Virus record (IMG/VR): IMGVR_UViG_3300021376_003425
Location: 1-29,012 of that record
From: a virus
Length of the DNA: 29,012 nucleotides
Direction: 5' to 3' (one strand)
The notes beneath the pieces are model-generated. The model made no database searches, had not been told where the DNA came from, and worked only from the letters and a program-made list of their open reading frames with translations. Positions within the stretch are counted from its first letter, which is position 1. Each line of letters starts with the position of its first letter. The translations under genes were made by a program, and so were the position numbers. Of this stretch, positions 1 to 8,344 are shown piece by piece.

Positions 1-1020
1 AAGACCACGAATCTCTTCGGCAATGGCTTTGATGTAAGTATATGAATTAATATTTGAACCAGGTTTAACTCTGGCCGAGCAACAAATATTGAGATAATCA
101 ATAAAAATTATATCTGGACGAAAACTCTTTTTCAAGAGCAATTCATTTAGCAATGTGCGAAAGTGTGTTGTTGAAGCTAGAGCAGTTGGATATTCTTTGA
201 TGATAAGCTTACCTGTTGTTGTCTTTCTTACTCTTTCAACTTTCTTATCGTAAATATCTTTTGGAAGATTTGAAAGATCGTCCAAAGTAACATTAAGTAG
301 ATTTGCGTCAATACGTTCTGCAATTTTTTCTTCCGCCATTTCCATTGTGATATAGAGAACATTGTAACCCTGAACAAGGCAAGCAGACGCAACATGACAC
401 ATAAACAATGATTTACCAACACCGGTACCTGCCAAAAACACATTTAATGTCTTTGATGGCAATCCGCCCTTTGTAATCTTGTTCATAAAGTCAAGATCAA
501 AAGGAATTTTCTTCTCTGTACGATGATAGAAATCAAATCGTGCGTCCGAGTCATCCAAATAATCATGACCAACGTGACTATCAAAGCTAACTGCTAATGC
601 GTCGGAAAGAATTTTTGGAATTGCACCTTTATCTTTTATAGATTTTGAATTTGCATCAAGAATACCAATAGACTCAAGAACAGCATTGTAGATAGCTTTT
701 TCTTGACAAAATTTTTCTGTCTTGTCAATTAGCCACTGCTGTTCGCTTCTCTCTTCTTTTATTTGCTCAACTGATTCTAAAATACCATATGCAGTTTTTA
801 TTTCCTCGTCTTTTACACCAGATAAGTTATTGATGTTAATATGAAGAGCCTCAAGAGTTGGAAGAGCATTATATTTCAGAATAAAATCTTTGATATTTTG
901 AAATACAAGTTTTTCCGACCTCTCGGTAAAATATTCATCATTCAGAAACGGAAGAACCTTTCTCGCGTACTCTTCGTTTTGTATCAAATTCTTCAGTATA
1001 GTTGTTTCCAGTCTCTTCAT
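1..1020 (-). CDS. 41: Replicative DNA helicase gp41 (DnaB-like), C-terminus outside window
   Basis: The hexameric 5'-3' helicase of the T4-type replisome unwinds DNA ahead of gp43 and partners the primase. Reading back from the ATG at 1020, the frame is open to the window edge (340 residues) and begins [19 protein letters not shown]. An N-terminal DnaB-like helical domain is followed by a RecA-type ATPase: Walker A AGTGVGKS near residues 195-203 and a Walker B-like strand IIFIDYLN near residues 303-310. A purine-rich GGGA lies about 10 nt before the ATG. The first 83 nt overlap the upstream gene. It sits immediately after uvsX and the gp40-position gene, which is the T4 order uvsX-40-41. The protein is cut by the left edge, so its last third is not visible. 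The family call is secure. Confidence 0.93.
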   Translation of the reverse strand, partial: MKRLETTILKNLIQNEEYARKVLPFLNDEYFTERSEKLVFQNIKDFILKYNALPTLEALHININNLSGVKDEEIKTAYGILESVEQIKEERSEQQWLIDKTEKFCQEKAIYNAVLESIGILDANSKSIKDKGAIPKILSDALAVSFDSHVGHDYLDDSDARFDFYHRTEKKIPFDLDFMNKITKGGLPSKTLNVFLAGTGVGKSLFMCHVASACLVQGYNVLYITMEMAEEKIAERIDANLLNVTLDDLSNLPKDIYDKKVERVRKTTTGKLIIKEYPTALASTTHFRTLLNELLLKKSFRPDIIFIDYLNICCSARVKPGSNINSYTYIKAIAEEIRGL

Positions 1021-1363
1021 CGTGCGTTTCCCTTTCTCTCTCTATCCCGGCTATGATGATAGAATTTAGAATGGCTCCTAGCGTATCCGTAAATGCTTGG
1101 CTACCTTCCAGCTTTTTAGGATTGTGTTTACCTGGTTTTAGTATATCATAATCAAAGTGTAATGTATATGTTCCATCAGAGTTTTCCCTATCTTCAACCC
1201 TAATGCCACCAAAGCAAAATGTTATTCCCTTGTATCTACCAGTCAATATCTTGATGGCAGCCATCTTGCTTTTGTCTTCATTCTTAAAATCCGAATCAAG
1301 ATCAAAGTCTTTATCCATCATCATGGATTTTTTGAAGAGATCTTTAACACTCTTCACTATCAT
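938..1363 (-). CDS. Small protein at the gp40 position between uvsX and gp41
   Basis: This 141-aa protein lies exactly where T4 encodes gp40, the head-vertex assembly chaperone. Its sequence alone does not let me confirm homology. It has an acidic N-terminal third, a central segment (about residues 35-70) with alternating hydrophobic residues around [16 protein letters not shown], a second hydrophobic helix near residues 92-106, and a charged tail rich in E, R and K. The start at 1363 has GGAGG 9 nt upstream and overlaps the end of uvsX by 20 nt. The last 83 nt overlap the start of gp41, an unusually long overlap that makes the charged tail double-coding. Function is inferred only from position. 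Confidence 0.72.
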   Translation of the reverse strand: MIVKSVKDLFKKSMMMDKDFDLDSDFKNEDKSKMAAIKILTGRYKGITFCFGGIRVEDRENSDGTYTLHFDYDILKPGKHNPKKLEGSQAFTDTLGAILNSIIIAGIERERETHDEETGNNYTEEFDTKRRVREKGSSVSE

Positions 1364-2393
1364 CGGTTGCTACCTCCGTCTTTCCATATAGAAATTCATT
1401 TGCACAGTTTTCGTTGATCTGATCAAGTATTTCTTGCGTGAAATACTTTTCTGGATTCTCTAGAATATTCTTTTCAAATACCTTGGTACCATCTGGTAGT
1501 TCAAGACGAGTTGAAATCTTCTTGATGATATTGAACTTGATAGCTAGATCAAGAAGACCATAATACTTGTCAACACCAGAATCATAACGAAGAAGCGTTT
1601 CAACTACTTTGTCGGCAATCGTCAAACGACTCTTTTGAAGCTTGCACTTGACGATGTTGCCAACAACTTCGTTGTCTTGCTTTTCCTTCTTTTTTGAAAG
1701 AAAGATAATGGTTGAAGCAGCATATTCAAGACCTGAGCCGCCACCCATCCTCTTTGTAGGAACATATGATCCAATAACATCATATGTGTGATTCGTGATG
1801 ATCATCGATACTTTTGCCTTACCAAGCTTCAAGGTGATGACGCGAAATGCACCACGAATCAATTGCGAGCGAGTCATGTCTCGCGTGTCTTTGCCATCGG
1901 TTATATCGGTAATTTCTTTCTCGGTTGAGAGATTACCAAGAGAGTCAAGAACCATTAACATTGGCGGACGATCATTTGCAGGAGTCTCTGTATACTTGTC
2001 CAGAATCTTTACAGTCTGTGTACGAAACTCTTGAATTGTAGTTACGGGAATAATATGCACACGACGAACATCAATTCCACGATCAACAAACATCTGTTTT
2101 GTTAGTGCAGATTCGGATTCAAAATACATCACACCGCCATTCGGGTTGTCAATTAGAAATTGTTTAACCACATTTAGCGTGTAATATGTCTTACCTGTTG
2201 CTGGCTCACCTGCAAGTGCTGTGATCTTGTTTGCTGGAAGACCACCATAAATTGAACCAGAAAGCAATGCATTTAGTGCATATGAACCTGTACCAATATA
2301 ACCAGTCACATCGCCGGCCTCAATGCCGTCTTCAACAAGACTAGCATATTCATTACCAGCCTCTTTGATTAGAGCCGAAAAAATATTACTCAT
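1344..2393 (-). CDS. uvsX: UvsX RecA-like recombinase
   Basis: UvsX is the phage strand-exchange ATPase. It forms filaments on ssDNA and drives recombination-dependent replication and repair. The 349-aa product has Walker A GEPATGKT at residues 62-69, Walker B LMVLDS near residue 145, and a central RecA core containing [12 protein letters not shown] in the DNA-binding loop region. The start chosen is the ATG at 2393 ([10 protein letters not shown]) because AAGGAG lies 6 nt upstream; an ATG 15 nt further upstream overlaps that ribosome site. The length is close to that of T4 UvsX (about 390 aa). A sigma70-like promoter at 2418-2446 could drive it separately from gp43. The acidic C-terminus (ATDDSEEC) is common in recombinases of this family. 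Confidence 0.96.
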   Translation of the reverse strand: MSNIFSALIKEAGNEYASLVEDGIEAGDVTGYIGTGSYALNALLSGSIYGGLPANKITALAGEPATGKTYYTLNVVKQFLIDNPNGGVMYFESESALTKQMFVDRGIDVRRVHIIPVTTIQEFRTQTVKILDKYTETPANDRPPMLMVLDSLGNLSTEKEITDITDGKDTRDMTRSQLIRGAFRVITLKLGKAKVSMIITNHTYDVIGSYVPTKRMGGGSGLEYAASTIIFLSKKKEKQDNEVVGNIVKCKLQKSRLTIADKVVETLLRYDSGVDKYYGLLDLAIKFNIIKKISTRLELPDGTKVFEKNILENPEKYFTQEILDQINENCANEFLYGKTEVATDDSEEC

Positions 2394-2417
2394 GAAAAAC
2401 TCCTTCAAATATATTGT

Positions 2418-2446
2418 ATTTTATATTAAGAGAAGAAAGAAGTCAA
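2418..2446 (-). promoter_or_regulatory. Candidate sigma70-type promoter for uvsX
   Basis: On the minus strand, TTGACT (2441-2446) and TAAAAT (2418-2423) are separated by exactly 17 bp. Each hexamer matches the sigma70 consensus at five of six positions. The -35 hexamer lies inside the last codons of gp43 and the predicted start falls about 20 nt before the uvsX start codon. Initiation was not tested; this rests on the motif and position. Confidence 0.5.
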
Positions 2447-4984
2447 GTCAGATTCCTGATATGCCTTCCAACCAACACAATCAAGAATAGCTTTAAGTGG
2501 CTCAATAAAAGCCTTATCAAATTGCAAATCATAATTCACAAATCTATGTAGATCAAACTCCTTTGGTAGTCTGCCGGGATAAGATATTACAGTATCATTT
2601 ATAACATTCGGAAGTTTAAGATATGTGAAACGCAACTTTTCACCTTCTTGAATTTTTGGATATCTCTTTGTCAGATTATGTTTCTTTAGAAGATTGTTGT
2701 ATAATAACGCACCTTTTACATGAATTGGTGTGCCTTTCTTGTATATGGTGCCAGCATCCTCATAAGTTTCCATACCGGTAACACCACGAGGGAATGATAT
2801 GTCTTCTGGAGAAAGATTATTGAATTCTTTCTTAAAAATTTCAATGAAATTTTGTATGTCACTTTCTGATCCACGAAGAATAATTTCAATTGCATGTTTC
2901 ATTTTTTCACGAATGGCAGCAGGTGTAGATGACTTAATCATCTCAAGACCCATGACCTTCAATTTTGGTTTTGCGTATTGTATGCCCTCATTGTTATACA
3001 CATTCATGATATAGCGTTTCTTTGCAGTCCATATACCACGATCTGCCAATGCCTCTCGTTTCATCTGCATCTTTTGTGCATACGCATTCATATACGAAGC
3101 AAGATCTTGATAAGCCTCATCAATAAAAGGTTGAATTTTAGTTTCACAAATCTTATCCATGAATGTGATGATTTTTGCAGGCTCAGTTGATTCGATACGA
3201 TCACCAAAAGATCTGCATACAATCCCATCAAGTGTAAGATAAATGCTATCTGTATCCGATGCAACGACATAATCAACATTCTCCGTTTTTAATAATTTGT
3301 TAATATATTCATTAATACGCAACTCAATCCAACGAATGGATAATTGACCAGCAAGAGTTATTGCCTCCGCTATGCGAATATCAAAAAAACGAAAGTGCTT
3401 ATTTCCCATTGCACCATAAGCCGAGTTTAACGACAACTTTTTTGCAAGTTGAAGATTATTGTATCGTGCTATACGTTTTTCAATTTCGTAGCGCATATCT
3501 TCGTTCTTGCAATTTTCTAACTCTTTCTTGGCTTGAAGGGCCTTTCTCTTATATACGAAACGATCTTCATACATACGCTCCATTATCTCAGGAAGAAATC
3601 CATGAATATCTCTACGAAAAAATTGTTTGTTTGGTGTAAATGTTACATTTAATTCTTTCAACGCAGATATATCTACATTTTGTAAAAGAAGCTCATCAAC
3701 TGAAATTTTATTACGCAATATATCATGCATCTCTTTTTTATAGTTGGATGCTTGTACAAGTGTTTCAGGTGAAAGATTATATTGCATGATTAAATGTGGA
3801 TACAACGAATTTAAATCAAAGCTGGCCATCCATTTGTGCATACCAACAAGCGGATCCTTGACGAATGCACCTTCATATGCAGCATTCTTTTCATTTTCAT
3901 TCTTTGGAGGAATGACAATGTTCTTTTTGCGAAGATGATTGTATATCAACGTATCCCACATACGAACCTGTGTAAATACATCTTCATAGTTTGTCTTGGA
4001 ATCATACGCAAGAGTAAGAGCCAGCTCAATCAACTTCAACTTGTCGTCAAGCTTTTCCACGAGACGAACGTCATGAATATTATATTCAATAAATTTCTGA
4101 TAGTTTTTACGATATAGATGATCTAGACTATCATACTCTTCATATGATATCTTTTTTTCGTTAAGCTCCACATTTGCAATATTATTAAGCTTATATGATT
4201 CTTGAGACACACCACCTGGCGCAAACTTACGATACATTTCAATGTAATCAAGTGTTGCAATTCCAAGCATTTCATACGCAGTATTTGTACGACCCATGAT
4301 TACAACTGTACGATCACTAACTCGTCCCCAAGGAGATAGACGATAGACTTCTTTCTCACCAAGAATTTTATTGATGCGATTGACAAGATAAGGAAAATCA
4401 AAAAACTTAATATTCCAGCCGGTCACAATATCAGGATAGTTTAATGTCCAATGATCAAGAAATTTGTTGAGTAGATCAATCTCGCTTGAACATTTTACAT
4501 ATTGAACATCATATTTTATTGTGGATGCATCAAATGTGCCACAACCGAAAACATAATATCTGCCATTAGATTTTATCGTGATGGCAGTAATCTCTTCATT
4601 AGCAGCAGTTGGTTCTGGAAAACCATTGTCCGATGCAACTTCAATATCAATGATGGCTATATTGATTTTTTCAATATCCCATTCGATATCGTCTGGATGT
4701 GCATCTGAAATGAATGCATATTGATAGTTCGTGTTTCCATATACTGTAAATCCACGAACGTCTTTATATTTTTCAACGAATTCACGACATTCTTTGATTC
4801 CACCAGGGTGAACTGTATCAACATATTCACCAAAAAGAGTTTTATATTCCGTAGATTTTTTGGAAGATACATATAGAGTAGGTCTATATGGAATCTTTCC
4901 TCGTATTTTTTTACCGTCTCTTATTCCACGATAAAGAATGTTATTGCCAAGAACAGCAACATTCGTATAAAAATCTTTTATCAT
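2426..4984 (-). CDS. 43: DNA polymerase gp43 (family B, proofreading)
   Basis: The phage replicative polymerase, 852 aa (T4 gp43 is about 898). The exonuclease domain carries Exo I with DIE (AIIDIEVASDNG, about residues 110-121) and Exo III with YNIHDVRLVEKL. The polymerase domain carries motif A DLNSLYPHLIMQYN (about 387-400), motif B KLSLNSAYGAMGN (about 514-527) and motif C SDTDS (about 574-579). All catalytic acidic residues are present, so it should be active. The C-terminus ESDLTSFFS resembles the clamp-binding tail of T4-type polymerases. The ATG at 4984 has no clear Shine-Dalgarno, only AAGA directly before it; T4 gp43 represses its own translation at the ribosome site, so poor initiation may be meaningful. 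In T4 this gene follows regA directly, whereas here an accessory block intervenes. Confidence 0.97.
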   Translation of the reverse strand: MIKDFYTNVAVLGNNILYRGIRDGKKIRGKIPYRPTLYVSSKKSTEYKTLFGEYVDTVHPGGIKECREFVEKYKDVRGFTVYGNTNYQYAFISDAHPDDIEWDIEKINIAIIDIEVASDNGFPEPTAANEEITAITIKSNGRYYVFGCGTFDASTIKYDVQYVKCSSEIDLLNKFLDHWTLNYPDIVTGWNIKFFDFPYLVNRINKILGEKEVYRLSPWGRVSDRTVVIMGRTNTAYEMLGIATLDYIEMYRKFAPGGVSQESYKLNNIANVELNEKKISYEEYDSLDHLYRKNYQKFIEYNIHDVRLVEKLDDKLKLIELALTLAYDSKTNYEDVFTQVRMWDTLIYNHLRKKNIVIPPKNENEKNAAYEGAFVKDPLVGMHKWMASFDLNSLYPHLIMQYNLSPETLVQASNYKKEMHDILRNKISVDELLLQNVDISALKELNVTFTPNKQFFRRDIHGFLPEIMERMYEDRFVYKRKALQAKKELENCKNEDMRYEIEKRIARYNNLQLAKKLSLNSAYGAMGNKHFRFFDIRIAEAITLAGQLSIRWIELRINEYINKLLKTENVDYVVASDTDSIYLTLDGIVCRSFGDRIESTEPAKIITFMDKICETKIQPFIDEAYQDLASYMNAYAQKMQMKREALADRGIWTAKKRYIMNVYNNEGIQYAKPKLKVMGLEMIKSSTPAAIREKMKHAIEIILRGSESDIQNFIEIFKKEFNNLSPEDISFPRGVTGMETYEDAGTIYKKGTPIHVKGALLYNNLLKKHNLTKRYPKIQEGEKLRFTYLKLPNVINDTVISYPGRLPKEFDLHRFVNYDLQFDKAFIEPLKAILDCVGWKAYQESDLTSFFS

Positions 4985-5011
4985 TCTTGCATAATATCAT
5001 AAAAAGATGAA

Positions 5012-5311
5012 TTATACAAGAAGAGTTCTTGGTGGAGTAATTATTCCTCCAAAGATAGAGTTATAGTTATTAACCATCTCTTTAATTGGTTTTGCTTCAT
5101 AAACAACATTATTTTTTGTAATCATTACGGATTCGTTTTCAGCATATGGCATCCACGGTGCCAAACCAATTGAAGGTTGCTGCGGATTTGCTCTACTAGG
5201 AACAAGTGCTACAATCACAGCATTTTTGATTGAATATGAGAGACCCTGATCAGTTACATCACCAAGAAGTTCTTCTCCAGTAATTAACTTAATGATACGA
5301 ATATTAGACAT
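5012..5311 (-). CDS. Sm-like (LSm) fold protein of cyanophage type, putative RNA-binding
   Basis: This 99-aa protein begins MSNIRIIKLITGEELLGDV. That beta-strand, IxxITGEExxGxV and second-strand pattern is the first half of an Sm-like beta barrel, as in the Sm-like proteins reported from cyanophages. Known LSm and Hfq rings bind U-rich or A-rich RNA. Whether this one does is not shown by the sequence. A central proline-rich insertion (PSRANPQQPSIGLAPWMPY) and a C-terminal PPRTLLV complete it. The ATG at 5311 was chosen over one 33 nt upstream because GGAG lies 7 nt before it and the N-terminus then starts at the barrel. It overlaps the preceding gene by 8 nt and ends 27 nt before gp43. Confidence 0.8.
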   Translation of the reverse strand: MSNIRIIKLITGEELLGDVTDQGLSYSIKNAVIVALVPSRANPQQPSIGLAPWMPYAENESVMITKNNVVYEAKPIKEMVNNYNSIFGGIITPPRTLLV

Positions 5312-5477
5312 TTTCAAACTCCACAAAATAGTCATAAACACCACGAGGAATCCAACGATAGGGAATTAACATTTCGCGCCCACGAAAATCCTCAAGATCA
5401 ATGGTCGGATCAACTTCATACGACCACAGAACCCACTTACCGTCATAGCTACGCTGAGTAAATTCAGTCTTTTGCAT
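5304..5477 (-). CDS. Small hypothetical protein (57 aa)
   Basis: A 57-aa ORF starting MQKTEFTQRSYDGKWVLWSY. I do not recognise a family. It is acidic and rich in aromatic residues (W, Y, F), with no membrane segment. The ATG at 5477 is preceded by AGGAG with 6 nt spacing, one of the better ribosome sites in the window. Together with the tight fit (one base after the upstream stop, 8-nt overlap into the Sm-like gene), this supports it as a real gene. A longer frame upstream lies over the 3' end of the neighbouring oxygenase and lacks such a site. Confidence 0.72.
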   Translation of the reverse strand: MQKTEFTQRSYDGKWVLWSYEVDPTIDLEDFRGREMLIPYRWIPRGVYDYFVEFENV

Positions 5478-5478
5478 G

Positions 5479-6165
5479 TTATACTCCTTTATATACTTTC
5501 CAATTGGAAACGGGCATGATACCATAAGCCCGACCGATTCTTTGCTTATATGTAAGAACAAAGTCACCGGCGATAGATATGCGTCTAGGTTTTAGATCAT
5601 CCAGCGTTTTCACTGGAGTGTCGGGAGACCCAGAACCATAACCCGACGTATAGTGAAATAGTTTGCCTGGAAACATGTACATTTGTCCTTCTACAGGATT
5701 GAAGTACCAATTTGTACTATTCCATGTGTTCCAATTATTGATATTGGTATTTCCAATACCATGAAACAATTCGTTTGGAGAACGTTCAATAGCAAAGTTT
5801 ACTGGTTTATTTAGATTCTCTGGAATTTGAATGTAATAGACAAAAGACAAATGCGAATCAGCATGATTGTGATAAGGTGTATGAAACTCCGTTATGATGT
5901 TTAGCCATGTCTTTACGAGATTCAAATCAAATTCGTCATTCAATTCCAAAGTTTTTAAATATTGAAATGCATTTGAAGCTGCAAATCCAAATATGTCACT
6001 CAATTCTTCATCATGATGAATGTTAACATTACCAGTAGTTTCCATGGAATAACCATGTTCATCCATGTGATGTAGAACTCTATTGAAAAACCTTTGCTTG
6101 AAATCTTCTTTCTTATCATAATGAAACTCAGCTACGAGCGTAGGAAATAATGCGTGTGTAATCAT
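5479..6165 (-). CDS. 2OG-Fe(II) oxygenase-like protein
   Basis: A 228-aa double-stranded beta-helix dioxygenase of the type widespread in marine T4-like phages (similar to the 2OG-FeII_Oxy_5 group). These enzymes use Fe(II), O2 and 2-oxoglutarate to hydroxylate a substrate. The expected iron ligands appear as HNHAD near residues 100-105 and a distal histidine in FPGKLFHYT. A 2OG-binding arginine follows in RRISIAGDF. The N-terminus ITHALFPTLVAEF is typical of the group. The start at 6165 was chosen because its ATG overlaps the upstream stop as ATGA; an in-frame ATG two codons earlier is equally possible. The substrate is unknown. Confidence 0.82.
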   Translation of the reverse strand: MITHALFPTLVAEFHYDKKEDFKQRFFNRVLHHMDEHGYSMETTGNVNIHHDEELSDIFGFAASNAFQYLKTLELNDEFDLNLVKTWLNIITEFHTPYHNHADSHLSFVYYIQIPENLNKPVNFAIERSPNELFHGIGNTNINNWNTWNSTNWYFNPVEGQMYMFPGKLFHYTSGYGSGSPDTPVKTLDDLKPRRISIAGDFVLTYKQRIGRAYGIMPVSNWKVYKGV

Positions 6166-6920
6166 GTCCATAAACTTTTACGAATCTTGATCAAGCGAAG
6201 AAGCATTTCCTCTTCTTCTTTTGCATATGCTTCTTCTATTTCGTTAAGATTTCTAATCAGCATTTGCTCTTTTTGTTTTTCATCTTCGGAACGATTATTA
6301 TGATGTTCAAGAATGTCATGACCTTGTTCACGACGTAAGTCGAGATATGCAGACCAACCAGATGCGTCTATAGGATCAGGACGAGTTAGATATACTTCCT
6401 TCCACCATTTGTAGAGTGCAAGTGTTTCCTTTGCTGTCTCCGCATTAACCTTGTTTTCATCACCCTCAAGATCAATTTCCGATTGAAGATATTGAATGCC
6501 AAGTTCTGGTGAACGAAATCTTTCAAATAGACCACGTTTGCCGGGTTCCTTACCCCACACAACGTTCATCCACGCCTTTTCGCATTCAACGAAATTGACC
6601 AACTCGTTGAACAAGCCGTGAAGAATACGAGTGTCTAAATCATAATAGTTTGGTTCTAGACCAGTATGAAGAACATTGTATTTGTGAGTCGTGCGAAACT
6701 TTATCGCATGGATTGTATCATCCCACAACTTGCGTTGAATATCTTCACAAATGTCCTTGATTTTTTGCCAAACAACAAGTTGACAAAAATACATTATTGG
6801 ACGATTCTTTTTTTGCTCTTCTTGCCATTTTGACCATTCATTTAATGGAAGAGCGACTGGTTCTTTTATTTTTACTTTGTTTAGTGCTTCTGCGAGTGCG
6901 TTCATTTTTAGGATCTTCAT
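6162..6920 (-). CDS. Conserved phage protein of unknown function (252 aa)
   Basis: I do not assign a function. The protein is strongly charged and predicted to be mainly helical and rich in tryptophan (KWWKEVY, DASGWSAYL), with a C-terminal coiled-coil-like segment of repeated glutamates (IEEAYAKEEEEMLLRLIKIRK). It has no signal peptide and no membrane segment. The ATG at 6920 has GGAG 7 nt upstream. Its first 83 nt overlap the preceding 83-aa ORF in another frame. It is the first full gene downstream of the consensus promoter at 6995-7023 and therefore probably leads the transcript that reaches gp43. Confidence 0.82.
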   Translation of the reverse strand: MKILKMNALAEALNKVKIKEPVALPLNEWSKWQEEQKKNRPIMYFCQLVVWQKIKDICEDIQRKLWDDTIHAIKFRTTHKYNVLHTGLEPNYYDLDTRILHGLFNELVNFVECEKAWMNVVWGKEPGKRGLFERFRSPELGIQYLQSEIDLEGDENKVNAETAKETLALYKWWKEVYLTRPDPIDASGWSAYLDLRREQGHDILEHHNNRSEDEKQKEQMLIRNLNEIEEAYAKEEEEMLLRLIKIRKSLWT

Positions 6921-7089
6921 TTATGGTCTCCAACAATGAATCGGCATATGTAAATATCCACATTCCACGTTCTTTATCATATGTAGATTCTTTGATTATA
7001 GTACAACCATACTTTTTTGTCAATAATTTTGCAAGACTTTTGCTTCCATTTTCTGAAAAGCTGGTTGCAATAAGTTTATCAGATTTCAT
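6838..7089 (-). CDS. Small basic-tailed hypothetical protein (83 aa)
   Basis: An 83-aa ORF whose ATG overlaps the stop of the upstream epimerase as ATGA, which argues for translational coupling. Residues 1-55 look folded (alternating hydrophobic and charged residues, IFTYADSLLETI). Residues 60-83 are almost entirely K, R, S, T and N (ERTRRSTKQSKNKRTSRSS). That tail is read from DNA that also encodes the start of the next gene in another frame, so its composition may be a by-product of the overlap. A consensus promoter lies inside this gene. No family recognised. Confidence 0.65.
   Translation of the reverse strand: MKSDKLIATSFSENGSKSLAKLLTKKYGCTIIKESTYDKERGMWIFTYADSLLETINEDPKNERTRRSTKQSKNKRTSRSSIK
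6995..7023 (-). promoter_or_regulatory. Perfect-consensus sigma70 promoter inside a small ORF
   Basis: Minus-strand TTGACA (7018-7023), a 17-bp spacer, then TATAAT (6995-7000): both hexamers are perfect and the spacing is optimal. The predicted start near 6988 lies about 68 nt before the ATG at 6920. It would re-initiate transcription at the end of the sugar operon for the downstream genes up to gp43. The promoter is embedded in the coding sequence of the 83-aa ORF. Confidence 0.8.
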
Positions 7090-7868
7090 TTATACTTATC
7101 AATCGCGTCCTTTAATGCAACATCTATATCACGAATTGGAAATATATTTTTTAATTTAGTATTATCAAGAACGCAGTTTGATCTAGGTGCAGTAACTGCA
7201 GCACGAAATTGTTCTTCTGTAAACCAATTCTTATTCAACTTCATCATGTCTACAATTTCTTTTGTGGTCTTACTGCCACCATTGGTAACATTATAGATTC
7301 CCGGCTTTGGTCTATTTCTAACAAAAAATAGTACGGTATCAGCAACGTCATCAATGTGACTTAGACTATTACGAAAGTTTATTAGTTTTGCATACTTTTC
7401 TAATTTTGTCAAAAAGTTCTTCGGATGTTTTTCTGAACCAAATGGCATACGAATTCGCAATATATAGGACTTGTTCATATATGGCGCAAGAAGTTTTTGC
7501 TCCAAAGTTTTTGATCCACTATAAAAACTTCCGTTATCAAAATTAAAATTGGGTTCGTCATTCTCAGTAAAATCTTTTTGATATCCTGTATATACACATC
7601 CGCTAGAAATGTGAATAATTGGAATATGCAAACTTTTTCTTTCAAGTTCAATTGGCCACAATACGTTTCCTGCAATAGTATCTTCCTTGTATAGTTCGCA
7701 GGCATCTACGTTAGGAGATCCTGTATATCCAGCAGCATTTACTATTACTTGCGTATCTCTTGGGACCTTGTCTTTATGTGAAATCCAATATACTGGCAAA
7801 TAATTATGAATATTGAGTTTTGTCCATATTGCTTTACCAATATATCCATGTCCAATTAGAGTAATCAT
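7086..7868 (-). CDS. RmlD-like NAD(P)-dependent sugar reductase/epimerase (SDR)
   Basis: A 260-aa extended short-chain dehydrogenase. The N-terminal nucleotide-binding motif is GHGYIG (residues 6-11). A VIVNAAGYTG strand, an ISSGCVY segment with the catalytic serine, and a YSGSK motif (Tyr-x-x-x-Lys) follow. RmlD-type enzymes reduce a 4-keto nucleotide sugar. Its position two genes after an RmlB-like 4,6-dehydratase fits a reductase acting on that product, although the exact sugar is unknown. The start overlaps the upstream stop as ATGA. No RmlA or RmlC is visible nearby. Confidence 0.86.
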   Translation of the reverse strand: MITLIGHGYIGKAIWTKLNIHNYLPVYWISHKDKVPRDTQVIVNAAGYTGSPNVDACELYKEDTIAGNVLWPIELERKSLHIPIIHISSGCVYTGYQKDFTENDEPNFNFDNGSFYSGSKTLEQKLLAPYMNKSYILRIRMPFGSEKHPKNFLTKLEKYAKLINFRNSLSHIDDVADTVLFFVRNRPKPGIYNVTNGGSKTTKEIVDMMKLNKNWFTEEQFRAAVTAPRSNCVLDNTKLKNIFPIRDIDVALKDAIDKYK

Positions 7869-8344
7869 TGCTTCAATAGCTCCGGATGATGTTGAGGCAT
7901 TTCTTTAAAAATCATTTCATCCAATCGTTTCTTTTCCATTTCGTATGTTCGTTTTCTTAGTTCGGACGATCCGTATATGTGTTGACGCTTGTGATAGTGT
8001 AATTCAATGCCGTTGTTAATGCACCACTGCTTTCCTGTAAAATCTCGATTTAGATATTCATCAGATAGAAAACGAACATGAATTGTTTGTGTCATTAACA
8101 ATTGCAACAAATCAAATTCCGTCTCATATACCAAAATTTCATCAACATACTTACAAGCTTGTAACTGAACGTAACGCTCATAGACACTTTGTATTGGTTT
8201 GTTTTTGATACCAGGTCTATCAATCGTAGGATCAACTTGAAGTGCAACCTTCAAGTAATCACATAATTCTTTTTCCATTTTTAGCATCGTTACATGACCT
8301 GCATGTAACAAATCAAAGCTACTACAATTGAATCCTATTTTCAT
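7865..8344 (-). CDS. HIGH-family nucleotidyltransferase (glycerol-3-phosphate cytidylyltransferase-like)
   Basis: A 159-aa protein beginning MKIGFNCSSFDLLHAGH. The HAGH motif at residues 15-18 and the later YGSSELRKR (near residue 124, in the place of the family's S-T-x-R-x-K signal) define the cytidylyltransferase superfamily, which activates phosphorylated sugars or alcohols as CDP or similar derivatives. It is about 30 residues longer than TagD, with an extra charged C-terminal helix. It lies between RmlB-like and RmlD-like genes, overlapping the first by 23 nt and the second by 4. The true substrate cannot be read from the sequence. Confidence 0.85.
   Translation of the reverse strand: MKIGFNCSSFDLLHAGHVTMLKMEKELCDYLKVALQVDPTIDRPGIKNKPIQSVYERYVQLQACKYVDEILVYETEFDLLQLLMTQTIHVRFLSDEYLNRDFTGKQWCINNGIELHYHKRQHIYGSSELRKRTYEMEKKRLDEMIFKEMPQHHPELLKQ

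Noticed and set aside
938-1363. UvsY recombination mediator for the gene after uvsX
   Set aside because: Its length is similar but no UvsY-like pattern was seen, and in T4 the gene at this position is 40, not uvsY.
1795-2034. Plus-strand ORFs throughout the window (for example 1795-2034, 3361-3639, 6797-7159, 17266-17571)
   Set aside because: All lie opposite well-supported minus-strand genes, encode low-complexity or hydrophobic-biased products without recognisable motifs, and lack convincing ribosome sites.
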